64,000 nt of DNA from Streptomyces prunicolor NBRC 13075 (GCF_000367365.1 NZ_BARF01000098.1:1-64000); one strand, 5' to 3'. Positions 25,363 to 35,817 are shown, numbered from the stretch's first letter. The notes: a model not told the origin generated them from the sequence alone. Translations and numbers: made by a program.

Positions 25363-26178
25363 ATGACCGGATCCGAAGCCGCGTCCACCCGTATCGACAC
25401 CAGCCGGCCGCACCCGGCGCGGGTGTACGACTGGTGGCTCGGCGGCAAGGACAACTACCCGGTGGACGAGGAACTGGCCCGCCGGATCCTCGCCGTCGAC
25501 GCCACCGCGCTGCGCGGCGCGCGGGCCAACCGCCGGTTCATGCACCGGGCGACACGGACCACCGCCGAGGCCGGGATACGCCAGTTCCTGGACATCGGCA
25601 CCGGCATCCCCACCGAGCCGAACCTGCACCAGGTGGCGCAGGGTGTCGCCCCGGACGCCAAGGTCGTGTACGCGGACAACGACCCGATCGTGCTGCGGCA
25701 CGCGGAGGCACTGCTGCACGGCTCGGCCGAGGGCAGCACCGAGTACGTCCACGCCGACGTCCGCGACCCGGACACGATCCTGCGGCTGGCCGGCGAGACC
25801 CTGGACTTCACCCAGCCGGTCGCGCTGTCACTGGTCGCGCTCACCCACTACCTGGGCGACGCCACCGACGGCGACGACGTGTACGGCCTGATCAAGCGGT
25901 ACGTCGATGTGCTCGCCCCGGGCAGCTACCTGGTGATGTCGCAGGTCACCCCCGACCTCAACCCGGAGGCCATCGCGAAGGCGGCCGAGCACTTCCGCCG
26001 CAGCGGCACCCCGTTCTATCCGCGCTCCCTGGCCGAGTTCTCCCGGTTCTTCGACGGTCTGGAGCTGCTCGGCCCGGGCGTCATCTCGGTCTACGGCTGG
26101 CGGCCCGACCCGGTGGACGTGGCGGCCCAGGCGGAGGGCATCGTGCCCCTGTACGGCGGGGTCGCCCGCAAGGCCTGA
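25363..26178 (+). CDS. DUF574 SAM-dependent methyltransferase
   Basis: A 271-residue protein of the actinobacterial DUF574 (Methyltransf_19) family. Diagnostic segments are RPHPARVYDWWLGGKDNYPVD at the N-terminus, RQFLDIGTGIPTEPNLHQVAQ for SAM binding, VVYADNDPIVLRHAEALL, and TEYVHADVRDPDTIL. The ATG has GAGGAG upstream (25348-25353). The family is frequent in Streptomyces next to XRE/DUF5753 genes, as here, but its methyl acceptor is not known. Its stop is three bases from the stop of the convergent dnaK gene, with no room for a terminator. Confidence 0.92.
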   Translation: MTGSEAASTRIDTSRPHPARVYDWWLGGKDNYPVDEELARRILAVDATALRGARANRRFMHRATRTTAEAGIRQFLDIGTGIPTEPNLHQVAQGVAPDAKVVYADNDPIVLRHAEALLHGSAEGSTEYVHADVRDPDTILRLAGETLDFTQPVALSLVALTHYLGDATDGDDVYGLIKRYVDVLAPGSYLVMSQVTPDLNPEAIAKAAEHFRRSGTPFYPRSLAEFSRFFDGLELLGPGVISVYGWRPDPVDVAAQAEGIVPLYGGVARKA

Positions 26179-26181
26179 TAC

Positions 26182-28065
<1,884 letters not shown>

Positions 28066-28109
28066 CGCCGTCCCCTTCCGCCAGGCGCTGCCCGATCTCC
28101 AGCTGAGAA

Positions 28110-28130
28110 CTTGAGTGCGGGAATGTCAAT
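28110..28130 (-). promoter_or_regulatory. HAIR-like (HspR) operator before dnaK
   Basis: CTTGAGT-N7-TGTCAAT matches the HAIR consensus CTTGAGT-N7-ACTCAAG: one half is perfect, the other agrees at four of seven bases. On the coding strand the imperfect half reads TTGACA and could double as a -35 element, so HspR binding would block it. Confidence 0.6.
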
Positions 28131-28181
28131 GCCGCACCCGTTTTTCCGGGCGCGGCATCGAGACGGGAGGGGAAGCGGGGG

Positions 28182-28607
28182 TCAGGCGGATTCCACCGTC
28201 AGCGTGATCGTCGTACCCGCGAGGGCCTGACTGACCGGGCAGTTCTTCTTGGCGTCCTCGGCGGCGGCGGCGAAACCGGCCGCGTCCAGGCCGGGGACCT
28301 CGCCGCGGACGGTGAGGTGGATCCCGGTGATGCCCTCGCCGGGCTGGAAGGTGACGTCGGCCTTGGTCTCCAGGCGGGTGGGCGGGGTGCCCGCGCCGGT
28401 CAGGCCGTGGGAGAGCGCCATGGAGAAGCAGCTGGAGTGGGCGGCGGCGATCAGTTCCTCGGGGCTGGTCTTGCCGTTGGCGTCCTCGGCGCGCGAGGCC
28501 CACGTCACCGGCTGCACACCGATGCCTGACGAGTCGAAGGTGACCTCGCCGCTGCCCTTGATGAGTTCGCCTTCCCAGACGGTGTGTGCGGTGCGCGTGG
28601 TTGCCAC
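28182..28607 (-). CDS. OsmC/Ohr-family peroxiredoxin
   Basis: A 141-residue OsmC-type thiol peroxidase that reduces organic hydroperoxides. The two redox Cys are visible in SSCFSMALS and KKNCPVSQA. The length and the start (TTRTAHTVWEGELIKGSG) match the OsmC subgroup. The GTG at 28607 is chosen because AAAGGAAA lies seven bases upstream; a longer frame has no RBS. It sits between the VWA-metallopeptidase gene (53 bases upstream) and dnaK on the same strand, so a small stress-related transcript is possible. Confidence 0.9.
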   Translation of the reverse strand: MATTRTAHTVWEGELIKGSGEVTFDSSGIGVQPVTWASRAEDANGKTSPEELIAAAHSSCFSMALSHGLTGAGTPPTRLETKADVTFQPGEGITGIHLTVRGEVPGLDAAGFAAAAEDAKKNCPVSQALAGTTITLTVESA

Positions 28608-28660
28608 GATGTTTCCTTTCGACGCGGATGTCGTTCGAACCCATCCGATCACATTCCGCT

Positions 28661-30478
28661 TCAGCGCACCCGGAAGACCGGCCCACGGGCGGTGAACGGC
28701 AGGCGAGCATTCTGCGGTATCAGATAGGCGTGTTCGCGCCGTACCCGCAGGACGTCGCACCAGCCGTCCGTGATGATCAGGATCGGCGCGCCCCGCGGGA
28801 AGTCGTCCGCGCGGTGCAGCAGGTCGATCCCGGGCTGCAGGACCGTACCGCCGCGCCCGTGCACCCGGACCCGGCCCGCGATGTCGGTGACCGACACATA
28901 GCCCGCGTCGTGCGGGGCCGCGTCGCAGAACACGACCCGGGCGGCCGGTACGTCACGGGCCTCGGCGTACGACGCGATCGCGCCCAGCGCCTTGCCGAGG
29001 AGGCCCCGGTCCATGGAGCCGGAGGTGTCGAGGACGACGCCGAAGGTGCAGCGGGCGATCTCCTCGGGCGGGAAATAGTGGCCCGCGCGCGGGATGTCGG
29101 GCGTGGAGGACTGGCGGCGCGAGGGGCGGGCGTACGACCGGACGGGCTCGGGGCGTGGTACGAACTCGTCGAACCAGCGGGCGAGTTGGGCGTCCCACGG
29201 CAGCGGCGGGTGGCTGAGCGCGCGGATCTCCTCGACCAACCCGCCGGGCAGGAAGCCGCGTTCGTACTGCTGGTGCAGGTCGAGGCCGTGGGCGAGGCCG
29301 CGCCGGTAGAACTCGTCGAGGTCGACGTAGTCGCGCGGGCTGCCGAGCGGGCCGCCGAGGATGTCGCCGACGCCCTTGCCGCGCAGGGTGGCCAGGCGGC
29401 GCATCCGGCGCAGGTCGCCGGCGATCCGGTCGTAGACCTCCTCGGCGGAGAGGTCCTTCAACTCCGGGTCGTACAGCAGGCCTTCGGGCATCCGGCCGAC
29501 GTCCATCTCGCACAGCCAGCCGTTGATGACGTAGTCGGCGGCGATGTTGAAGAGGAACGGGTCGCGGACCCCGCAGCGGTCGCTGTGGCGCAGGGCGGCG
29601 TGCAGCATCTCGTGGGCGAGGGCGAACCGCCATTCCTCGTCGTCGAGTTGGCGCAGCGGGTTGACGTAGATCTCGGCCGCCTCGGTGTCGACGGCGGCGA
29701 CGGAGATGCCGTGCGCGCGGGCGAGTTCGGCGTCGGCGACGAGGGTGATGCCGGCCGCGATGCCGCCGAGGAGCGGGTAGGAGGAGACGAACCAGCTCAA
29801 CGCCCGTTCCCAGGGCTGGAGTCGGGTGGGTCCACCGCGCATCGAGGCACGCCGACCGCCCGCCACGTCCATCGCCATGGCCACCGTGCGAGTGAGGGCG
29901 TTGGCGAAGTTCAGCTGCCAGTCGGGGGCCTTGCCGCCCTGCCAGGTGTCCCACGGCACGAGCAGCTGGTCCGGTTCGCCGCCCGCCGTACCGCAGCGGT
30001 CGTAGAGGGGCGGGACGCCGTCGCGGCGCCAGCGGGCGGCGAGTTGGTCCTCGTCGCCGCCGGGATAGGAGGCGGGCAGGTCCTCGGGGGTGACGCCGAT
30101 GGGGAAGCCGAGCAGGAAGCGGTTGACGACGGCGCAATTCGCCGCGAGCGCGGGCCCGTCGGGCTGGTCGCGGAGCTTCGACGCGGCCGGGACATGGCCG
30201 AAGCCCAGGTGGATGATGCAGTGCGCGATGGCCCAGGCCCACTCGGCGGGTTCGGCGCGGCGGGTGGGGTGGACGTGCAGCACACCGTTGGAATCGACGC
30301 GTACCAGACCGGAGTTGGGCGTGTGGTGGCAGTCGTCCCGGCGGCAGGTGCTGAAGCCGATGGCGGCGAGCGCGCGGTTGGCCCGCACGAGGCGCAGCCC
30401 CTCCTCGAAGGCCTCGGCTGCGAGGTCCTTCTTCTTCGGCTTCCCCTTGCTCCCTTTGCTCCCTTGCGTGCGGCTCAC
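28661..30478 (-). CDS. DUF2201-type metallopeptidase with C-terminal VWA-like domain
   Basis: A 605-residue protein with an N-terminal Lys-rich tail, a putative zinc metallopeptidase domain and a C-terminal VWA-like domain (the DUF2201 pair). The peptidase motif is FALAHEMLHAALRHSDR (HExxH plus a later His) at about residue 280. A second His-rich segment, AIAHCIIHLGFGH, occurs near residue 85. The VWA-like domain (about 480-605) begins CTFGVVLDTSGSMDRG, a MIDAS-type DxSxS. The start GTG at 30478 overlaps the TGA of the upstream AAA ATPase gene (GTGA), so the two are translationally coupled and probably form a MoxR-VWA type chaperone or protease complex. The substrate is unknown. Confidence 0.88.
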   Translation of the reverse strand: MSRTQGSKGSKGKPKKKDLAAEAFEEGLRLVRANRALAAIGFSTCRRDDCHHTPNSGLVRVDSNGVLHVHPTRRAEPAEWAWAIAHCIIHLGFGHVPAASKLRDQPDGPALAANCAVVNRFLLGFPIGVTPEDLPASYPGGDEDQLAARWRRDGVPPLYDRCGTAGGEPDQLLVPWDTWQGGKAPDWQLNFANALTRTVAMAMDVAGGRRASMRGGPTRLQPWERALSWFVSSYPLLGGIAAGITLVADAELARAHGISVAAVDTEAAEIYVNPLRQLDDEEWRFALAHEMLHAALRHSDRCGVRDPFLFNIAADYVINGWLCEMDVGRMPEGLLYDPELKDLSAEEVYDRIAGDLRRMRRLATLRGKGVGDILGGPLGSPRDYVDLDEFYRRGLAHGLDLHQQYERGFLPGGLVEEIRALSHPPLPWDAQLARWFDEFVPRPEPVRSYARPSRRQSSTPDIPRAGHYFPPEEIARCTFGVVLDTSGSMDRGLLGKALGAIASYAEARDVPAARVVFCDAAPHDAGYVSVTDIAGRVRVHGRGGTVLQPGIDLLHRADDFPRGAPILIITDGWCDVLRVRREHAYLIPQNARLPFTARGPVFRVR

Positions 30479-31536
30479 TGGCGGGCCTCGACCAGCCGGG
30501 GCATGTCCCGGGCCGCCTCGACCAGGAACCAGGCGGGCAGCAGCGGATTGCCGTCGGTGTCCGGGGCGATGACGCTCTGCGCGACCTCCACGGAGATCTC
30601 GGCGAGCTGCACGAGCAGCGACTTGGCGCGGTACGCGGTCTGCAGCCCGTTCGCCGACAAGTGCTCCTTGCTGACCGGGAGTTCCTTGACCAGCCGACCC
30701 CGGAAGGACTCGGCGAGGTAGTACAGCAGGTCGCGGTCCTCGGGGCGGTGCGGCCAGCGGGCGTCGCCCTTGATGATCGCCTCGATGCCGAACCGGCTGC
30801 GCACGATCTTGACGTAACCGCAGAACGCGACCGCGTGCGCGGGCGTCAGCGTGCCGTGCGCGATCACCTTCAGGGTGTCCTCGTCGAGGTCGGGCCCGAA
30901 GGAGCCCAGCGCGTCGGAGAGCATGTGCCAGGAACGGGGCGTGGAGAAGGCCTCCTCGGTCTTCGGCGGCTTGGACCACAGGTGGTCGGGCCGGTCGGTG
31001 AGGTGGTCCAGGATCCACGGGTGAATCCCGTTGGCGGCGGCCCAGTTGAGCCAGTCCTTCGGCGACGCCTCCAGGTGGACATGGGTGAGCCGGTTGATCA
31101 GCGCGGACGCGATCGGCCGGGCCAGCGCGTTGTCGGTCGCCCGGTTCCCGGCGCCGATCACGATGGAACCCTTGGGCAGTTCGTAATTCCCGATACGGCG
31201 GTCCAGGATCAGCGAGTAGAACGCCTTCTGCACATCCGGTGTGGCCGCGTTGAGTTCGTCGAGGAACAGGCAGTACGGCTCGTCCCGCGCGATCGCCTCC
31301 GGCGGACAGAACACCGACCGCCCGTCGCGGATCTGCGGCACCCCGATCAGGTCCTCGGGCGCGAGCTGCGTACCGAGCAGACTCACGCACTCCAGACCCA
31401 ACGACTCCGCGAACTCCCTTACCAGGGACGACTTTCCGATGCCGGGCGCACCCCAGATGAACACGGGCCGGACGGTCGCGAGGCCGAGCAGCAGTTCGGG
31501 GATACGGGCGGGCGTAACAGTGACGGCAGCCTGCAA
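30475..31536 (-). CDS. MoxR-type AAA+ ATPase
   Basis: A 353-residue AAA+ ATPase with Walker A GAPGIGKSS (about residue 28), Walker B YCLFLDELNAA, and sensor-1 region VIGAGNRATDN, all typical of the MoxR group that acts with VWA-domain partners. I chose the TTG at 31536 because CAGGAG lies eight bases upstream, and the protein then starts at the usual TPARIPELL segment. The frame could start at a GTG at 31578, which lacks an RBS. Its stop overlaps the start of the metallopeptidase-VWA gene. The pair likely remodels or matures a protein partner by ATP-driven chaperone action. No regulator is adjacent. Confidence 0.88.
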   Translation of the reverse strand: MQAAVTVTPARIPELLLGLATVRPVFIWGAPGIGKSSLVREFAESLGLECVSLLGTQLAPEDLIGVPQIRDGRSVFCPPEAIARDEPYCLFLDELNAATPDVQKAFYSLILDRRIGNYELPKGSIVIGAGNRATDNALARPIASALINRLTHVHLEASPKDWLNWAAANGIHPWILDHLTDRPDHLWSKPPKTEEAFSTPRSWHMLSDALGSFGPDLDEDTLKVIAHGTLTPAHAVAFCGYVKIVRSRFGIEAIIKGDARWPHRPEDRDLLYYLAESFRGRLVKELPVSKEHLSANGLQTAYRAKSLLVQLAEISVEVAQSVIAPDTDGNPLLPAWFLVEAARDMPRLVEARQ

Positions 31537-31615
31537 AGCAGCAGCTCCTGAAGGAGGTTCGAGGTGGGGAGACTCCACCAGTGTGTGCTTACGGCCGACC
31601 CGGCGCAGCCGATTT

Positions 31616-33691
31616 TCAGGCGGCCCGCTCCGACTGCTCGTCCGTCAGCGGCACTTGGGGTCCGTTGCACTCGCGCAGCCAGCGGCGCAGAACCTGGTGG
31701 ACGTGCTCGGCGCCGACGAGGTCCTCACCGTCGTCGACCGGTGCGGAGAAGGCGTGCGGCGACAGCAGGAACGGCTTGCCCTGGGCACCGCCGAGGCCGC
31801 CGTGCGAGCCGATCTGCTCCTCGAACGCGAGGACTTCGCCCTCGGCCGGGTCGTACCAGGAGTTGACCATGATGTCGGCGGTGTGCGGGAAGGAGTGGGT
31901 GCGCCGGACGGCGTCCGCGACACCGGGGCCGAAGTCCGCCAACGGGCCCTGTTTGTCGTCGAGTTCGGCCACCGGGAGTTCCGCACCGTGCGCCCCCAGC
32001 ACGACCCCTCCGTGCTCCTCGCTGCGGACGAGGACGAAGCCGACGCCGGGGTGGTTGGCGAGGGTCGTCAGCAGCGCCGGATGCCGGGCGTCGATCTCCT
32101 CCTTGGTCATGCGGTGCGGCACGTCCGGGAAGGAGACCAGGCCGAGGTTGCCGGAGGCCAGCACCACCGGCTCCGAGTGGCGGCCGGGGTGGCGGTGCTG
32201 CCCGTCCTTCTCCTCGACCGGCCGGCGCAGCGCGGCGCGGACGGCGGCGCGGGCCTCGGCACCGCTGTGGGTGCGCCGGGCCCGGCGCGGCACAGGCAGC
32301 CCGCAGCCCGCGCGCACCAGGTCGCCGAGGGTGAGGCCGTAGCGGCCCTGGAAGGTCTCGCCGGGGCTCTGGCCGTGGTCGGAGAGGACGACGATGCGGT
32401 ACGGGCGCGGGGCGTGCTCGGCGACGTTCTCGATCAGCGCGATGGAACGGTCCAAGCGTTGGAGCACCTTGGCGGCGTCGCGGCTGCGCGGGCCGGAGTG
32501 GTGGGCGACCTCGTCGTAGGCCACGAGGTCGGCGTAGACGGCGGTGCGGCCCGCGAGCATGTCGCCCATGACGGCGGCGACGACGACATCCCTCTCCACG
32601 ACGGTCGCGAAGGCGCGGACGAGGGGGTAGAGGCCGCCGCGTTTGATCCGGGGGCGCTGCTTGGTGAGGCGGGAGCGGGTCGACTGACCGATCTCGCGGC
32701 CGACCTCGGCGACGAAGGACATCGCGGTGCGGACGGCGTTGGCCGGGTCGGAGAAATAGGCGAAGTAGCCCGCGCGGGAACGGTTCTCGCGGCCCCGGCG
32801 GCGAATGGCGATGGACAGGACCAGGGCCTGTTCGTCGGCGCCGCCACTGAACAGGTTGCCGCGGCTGGCGCCGTCGAGCGTGAGGAGACCGCCGTCGCCG
32901 GTGAACTCGACGGCGCGGCGCTGGAGTTCGGCGGCGCTGGTCGGACGGTTGCAGACCATCACCTCGCCGGTGTCCTTCTCGTACCAGCGGAACGCGGGAA
33001 TGTCGTGGTTGGAGCCGTGCAGGATGCCGAGCTGGCTGGCGCCGGTCTGGCTGGACCAGTCGGTGCGCCAGGGGGTGAGGCGGTGGGTGGGGCGATCGCC
33101 GCCGAGGAGCTTCGCGACGGTCGGCATCAGCCCCTTGGCCACGGCTGCGAGCAGCACGTCGTGGCCGACGCCGTCCAGCTGGAGGAAGACGGTGCCGGGG
33201 CTGGACGGGCCCGGCGGCATGGCTCTGCGGCGACGGTCGGCGAGGCGGTAGAGGCGACGGCGGTAGGCGTCGTCGTCGCGCACGGCGAGGGCACCGCCGG
33301 TGGCGGAGGCGACGGCGGACATCACGGCGGCCACGACGACGGCGGTCTCGGGGGCGACCTGGCCGCGCAACCCGCCGTCGGGATTGATCCGCAGGGCGAT
33401 CAGCAGCAGCGACCCGTTGAGCACGAACACGAGAAGGCCGAGGACGAGCGCGGGCACCAGCAGCAACAGCCGTACCAGCAACGGCCAGACGAGGGCCGAC
33501 AGCAGACCGAAGGCGCCGGCGCCGAACGCGGCCGTGACACCGATCCGGGTCGCGCTGTCGCCGTCCGCCGACTGGAGCTTGAAGTCCGGCAGGATCCCGG
33601 CGAGCACCAGCATGGTGACCGTGGAGATCGCCCACACCGCGACACTGCGCCCGACCTGACTGGCGAGCCGCCGCCAACGCGCTCCACCCAC
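31616..33691 (-). CDS. Holin-like membrane domain fused to alkaline-phosphatase-fold domain
   Basis: A 691-residue membrane protein. The N-terminal 150 residues hold four hydrophobic segments of the Phage_holin_4 type (VWAISTVTMLVLAGILPDF ... LVWPLLVRLLLLVPALVLGLLVFVLNG). From about residue 165 a type I phosphodiesterase/nucleotide-pyrophosphatase-like domain follows. Its markers are VFLQLDGVGHDVLL (metal Asp), a nucleophile region near SSQTGASQLGILHG, VVLSDHGQSPGE (metal-binding DH), and PHTADIMVNSWYDP near the C-terminus. The holin-like part is probably a membrane anchor, not evidence of a prophage, since no other phage gene is nearby. The GTG start has only a weak purine-rich RBS (GTGAGGTG). 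The substrate, perhaps a phosphodiester or phospholipid head group, is unknown. Confidence 0.82.
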   Translation of the reverse strand: MGGARWRRLASQVGRSVAVWAISTVTMLVLAGILPDFKLQSADGDSATRIGVTAAFGAGAFGLLSALVWPLLVRLLLLVPALVLGLLVFVLNGSLLLIALRINPDGGLRGQVAPETAVVVAAVMSAVASATGGALAVRDDDAYRRRLYRLADRRRRAMPPGPSSPGTVFLQLDGVGHDVLLAAVAKGLMPTVAKLLGGDRPTHRLTPWRTDWSSQTGASQLGILHGSNHDIPAFRWYEKDTGEVMVCNRPTSAAELQRRAVEFTGDGGLLTLDGASRGNLFSGGADEQALVLSIAIRRRGRENRSRAGYFAYFSDPANAVRTAMSFVAEVGREIGQSTRSRLTKQRPRIKRGGLYPLVRAFATVVERDVVVAAVMGDMLAGRTAVYADLVAYDEVAHHSGPRSRDAAKVLQRLDRSIALIENVAEHAPRPYRIVVLSDHGQSPGETFQGRYGLTLGDLVRAGCGLPVPRRARRTHSGAEARAAVRAALRRPVEEKDGQHRHPGRHSEPVVLASGNLGLVSFPDVPHRMTKEEIDARHPALLTTLANHPGVGFVLVRSEEHGGVVLGAHGAELPVAELDDKQGPLADFGPGVADAVRRTHSFPHTADIMVNSWYDPAEGEVLAFEEQIGSHGGLGGAQGKPFLLSPHAFSAPVDDGEDLVGAEHVHQVLRRWLRECNGPQVPLTDEQSERAA

Positions 33692-33761
33692 GCCCCGTAC
33701 ACCTCACGTCCCTGGCCCGACGACCTGGCAGGCCTGTCCCCAGCCTGTCATACGGGACGCG

Positions 33762-33788
33762 GGGACCCTGGAGCGATGAGCGGGTCCC
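33762..33788. terminator. Possible stem-loop between holin fusion and 33819 gene
   Basis: GGGACCC and GGGTCCC, separated by 13 bases, form a 7-bp GC-rich stem 30 bases beyond the stop of the minus-strand gene at 33819. It is weak and there is no T run. Confidence 0.3.
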
Positions 33789-33818
33789 TGGAACCAAGCG
33801 AGAAGCGGGGCCCCGGAA

Positions 33819-34250
33819 CTAGCGGCCGTCGTAGCCGGCCGTCGGCATGGACAGCCGTCGGTGCACGCTGGCCTTCATCTGGGCGTCGTAGCAGGGTTCC
33901 GCGCGGCCGACCGTCTCGATCCGCACCCCGCGTCGCGCGCACTCGTCGGTGAACTCGTCGACGGACGACAGCGCGCTCTCCAGGACCCGGCGACTGGGGG
34001 CGACGAACAGGTCGAGGCCGGGGCGGACGCCGTCCCACAGGGCGCTGTGGTCGGGGCGCAGCCCGCGCACCAGAAGCTCGCGGGCGATCACATAGCCGTG
34101 GTCGGTGGCCCAGCGGGCGCACATCGCGTGCTGGCTGCGGGAGTCGACCAGGAAGGGGTCGTCGTCCAGCTCCTCCAGCGGCGTCAGGCTGGCGATCGCC
34201 GTGACCCGCAGCCGCGAGCGCATACCCGAGGCACCGCGTACCTGTCCCAT
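33819..34250 (-). CDS. Hypothetical protein with resolvase-like segment
   Basis: A 143-residue soluble protein. The middle reads SRSQHAMCARWATDHGYVIARELLVRG, and later SRRVLESALSSVDEFTDECARRGVRIETV. This layout recalls the catalytic domain of serine recombinases, where a YxRxSxxxQ strand is followed by helix D and an ECARRGV-like segment. But the catalytic Ser context is weak and there is no DNA-binding domain, so a recombinase activity is unlikely. The ATG at 34250 is preceded by GAGGGGGA. It is divergent from the metallo-hydrolase gene at 34336. I regard it as a conserved hypothetical of recombinase-related fold, uncertain. Confidence 0.65.
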   Translation of the reverse strand: MGQVRGASGMRSRLRVTAIASLTPLEELDDDPFLVDSRSQHAMCARWATDHGYVIARELLVRGLRPDHSALWDGVRPGLDLFVAPSRRVLESALSSVDEFTDECARRGVRIETVGRAEPCYDAQMKASVHRRLSMPTAGYDGR

Positions 34251-34335
34251 GGCGTCCCCCTCACCTCCGGGTTTCGCCGCCGACCCTACTCCTGCCCGTA
34301 GGCTTCGGGGGAGTCGCGCGAAGGAGGCAAAGAAG

Positions 34336-35109
34336 GTGCCGGTGGAGATCACCTGGTGGGGTCACGCCACCTGCACGATCGAGGACTCGGACACGCGCGT
34401 CCTCACCGACCCCCTGTTCGCGCGCCGCCTCGCACATCTACGACGCCGTCGGGGCGCGGTGCCGCCGCCCGAGGCCCATCGCGCGGACCTGGCGCTCGTC
34501 TCCCACCTCCACGCCGACCACCTGCACCTGCCCTCGCTCGGCGCCCTGGCCCCGGGCACGCGCCTGCTCGTGCCCCGGGGCGCACTCCGCGCGGTGCCCG
34601 GACTGCGCCGGCTCCGGCAGCTACGGATCGACGAGGTGTCCCCCGGCGACCAGACGATGGTCGGTGACCTGGTCGTACGGGCCGTCCCCGCACGGCACGA
34701 CGGACGCCGACTGCCGGTCGGACCGCACCGCTCCCCCGCGCTGGGCTACGTCGTCGAGGGCGAGGCGCGCACCTACTTCGCCGGGGACACCGGGCTCTTC
34801 GACGACATGGCCAAGGAGGTCGGGCCGGTCGACGTGGCGCTGCTGCCGGTGGGCGGCTGGGGGCCGTATCTCGGCGAGGGGCATCTGGACGCGGGCCGCG
34901 CGGCCCAGGCCCTCGCGCGACTCTCGCCGCGCAGTGCGGTGCCGGTGCACTACGGCACGTACTGGCCGATCGGGATGGACGCGGTGCGCCCGCACGAATT
35001 CCACACGCCGGGCGACGAGTTCGTGCGGATCGCCGCCCAACTCGCGCCCTCCGTCGCGGTGCACCGGCTCGGGCACGGGGAGAGCGTGCGGCCGGAGGTC
35101 GCCCGGTGA
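34336..35109 (+). CDS. MBL-fold metal-dependent hydrolase (UlaG/UPF0173-like)
   Basis: A 257-residue metallo-beta-lactamase-fold protein with WGHATCTIE at the N-terminus, the metal motif SHLHADHLHL, FAGDTGLFDDMA, and VHYGTYWPIG near the C-terminus. These place it in the UlaG/UPF0173 branch of cytoplasmic hydrolases. The GTG at 34336 follows a perfect AAGGAGG at 34321-34327. Its TGA overlaps the GTG of the DedA-family gene (GTGA), so the two are translationally coupled. The substrate is unknown. Confidence 0.9.
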   Translation: MPVEITWWGHATCTIEDSDTRVLTDPLFARRLAHLRRRRGAVPPPEAHRADLALVSHLHADHLHLPSLGALAPGTRLLVPRGALRAVPGLRRLRQLRIDEVSPGDQTMVGDLVVRAVPARHDGRRLPVGPHRSPALGYVVEGEARTYFAGDTGLFDDMAKEVGPVDVALLPVGGWGPYLGEGHLDAGRAAQALARLSPRSAVPVHYGTYWPIGMDAVRPHEFHTPGDEFVRIAAQLAPSVAVHRLGHGESVRPEVAR

Positions 35110-35726
35110 GCTGGATCGCGGCCGCTACGGCCACGACGTCGCCCGAATCCGCTCAACAGGCCATCGGTTACCCGACGTTGTTCCTGCTGGTGCTGTTCGG
35201 GGCGCTGGTGCCGGTGATTCCGACGGGGGCGCTGGTCAGTTCGGCGGCCGTGGTCGCCTTTCATCAGACGGCGCCGTTCGCGATGGCGCTGGTGTTCGTG
35301 ACCGCTTCGCTGGCCGCGTTTCTCGGGGACGTCGCGTTGTACTGGCTGGGGCGGCGGGGGATGGGGTCGAAGAACGGGTCGCGGTGGTTGGAGGCGATTC
35401 GGGCGCGGGCGCCGGAGGAGCGGCTTGCGCAGGCGCAGGCGAAGTTGGCCGACCATGGGGTCGCCGTGTTGGTGCTGTCCCGGTTGGTGCCGGCGGGTCG
35501 GATCCCGGTGATGTTGGCCTGCCTGATGGCCGAGTGGCCGATCCGCCGGTTTGCCCGGGGTAATGCGCCTGCTTGTCTGGCGTGGGCGGTGACGTACCAG
35601 CTGATCGGCATTCTCGGTGGGTCGCTGTTTCCCGAGCCTTGGGAGGGCGTGGTGGCGGCAGTTGTGTTGACCGTGGTGATCAGTGTGGCGCCGACTGTTT
35701 GGAAGCGGGTTCGGGCTGCCCGTTGA
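35106..35726 (+). CDS. DedA-family membrane protein
   Basis: A 206-residue integral membrane protein of the DedA/SNARE-associated family, with about five hydrophobic segments (for example YPTLFLLVLFGALVPVIP, AFAMALVFVTASLAAFLGDVALYWLGR, VVAAVVLTVVISVAP). The conserved family motifs are seen in FLGDVALYWLGRRGG-like and LSRLVPAGRIPVMLACLMAEWP. DedA proteins are linked to membrane lipid and proton-motive-force homeostasis; some act as undecaprenyl-phosphate flippases. The start overlaps the upstream hydrolase gene by four bases. A dispersed repeat copy lies downstream, before the convergent gene at 35818. Confidence 0.88.
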   Translation: MSWIAAATATTSPESAQQAIGYPTLFLLVLFGALVPVIPTGALVSSAAVVAFHQTAPFAMALVFVTASLAAFLGDVALYWLGRRGMGSKNGSRWLEAIRARAPEERLAQAQAKLADHGVAVLVLSRLVPAGRIPVMLACLMAEWPIRRFARGNAPACLAWAVTYQLIGILGGSLFPEPWEGVVAAVVLTVVISVAPTVWKRVRAAR

Positions 35727-35742
35727 TGTTTCGTTGCGGGGT

Positions 35743-35810
35743 GCGGGTCCGTTGTGGCTGGGCGCGCCCCGCGGCGGAGCCGCAAATCGACACAGCCCCG
35801 CGCCTCTCTT
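35743..35810. repeat. Dispersed intergenic repeat, copy 3 (inverted)
   Basis: GCGGGTCCGTTGTGGCTGGG ... GCGGCGGAGCCGCAAATCGA ... CAGCCCCGCGCC is the reverse complement of the copy at 38889-38967. It lies between the convergent DedA and MBL-fold genes and probably ends transcription from one or both. Confidence 0.8.
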
Positions 35811-35817
35811 AGGGCAT

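Noticed and set aside
31616..33691. Prophage suggested by the holin-like segment
   Set aside because: No phage structural, integrase or lysis genes accompany it; the segment is a membrane anchor fused to an enzyme.
31241..33952. 903-codon plus-strand frame
   Set aside because: Covers the MoxR and holin-fusion genes in antisense; no recognisable domain.
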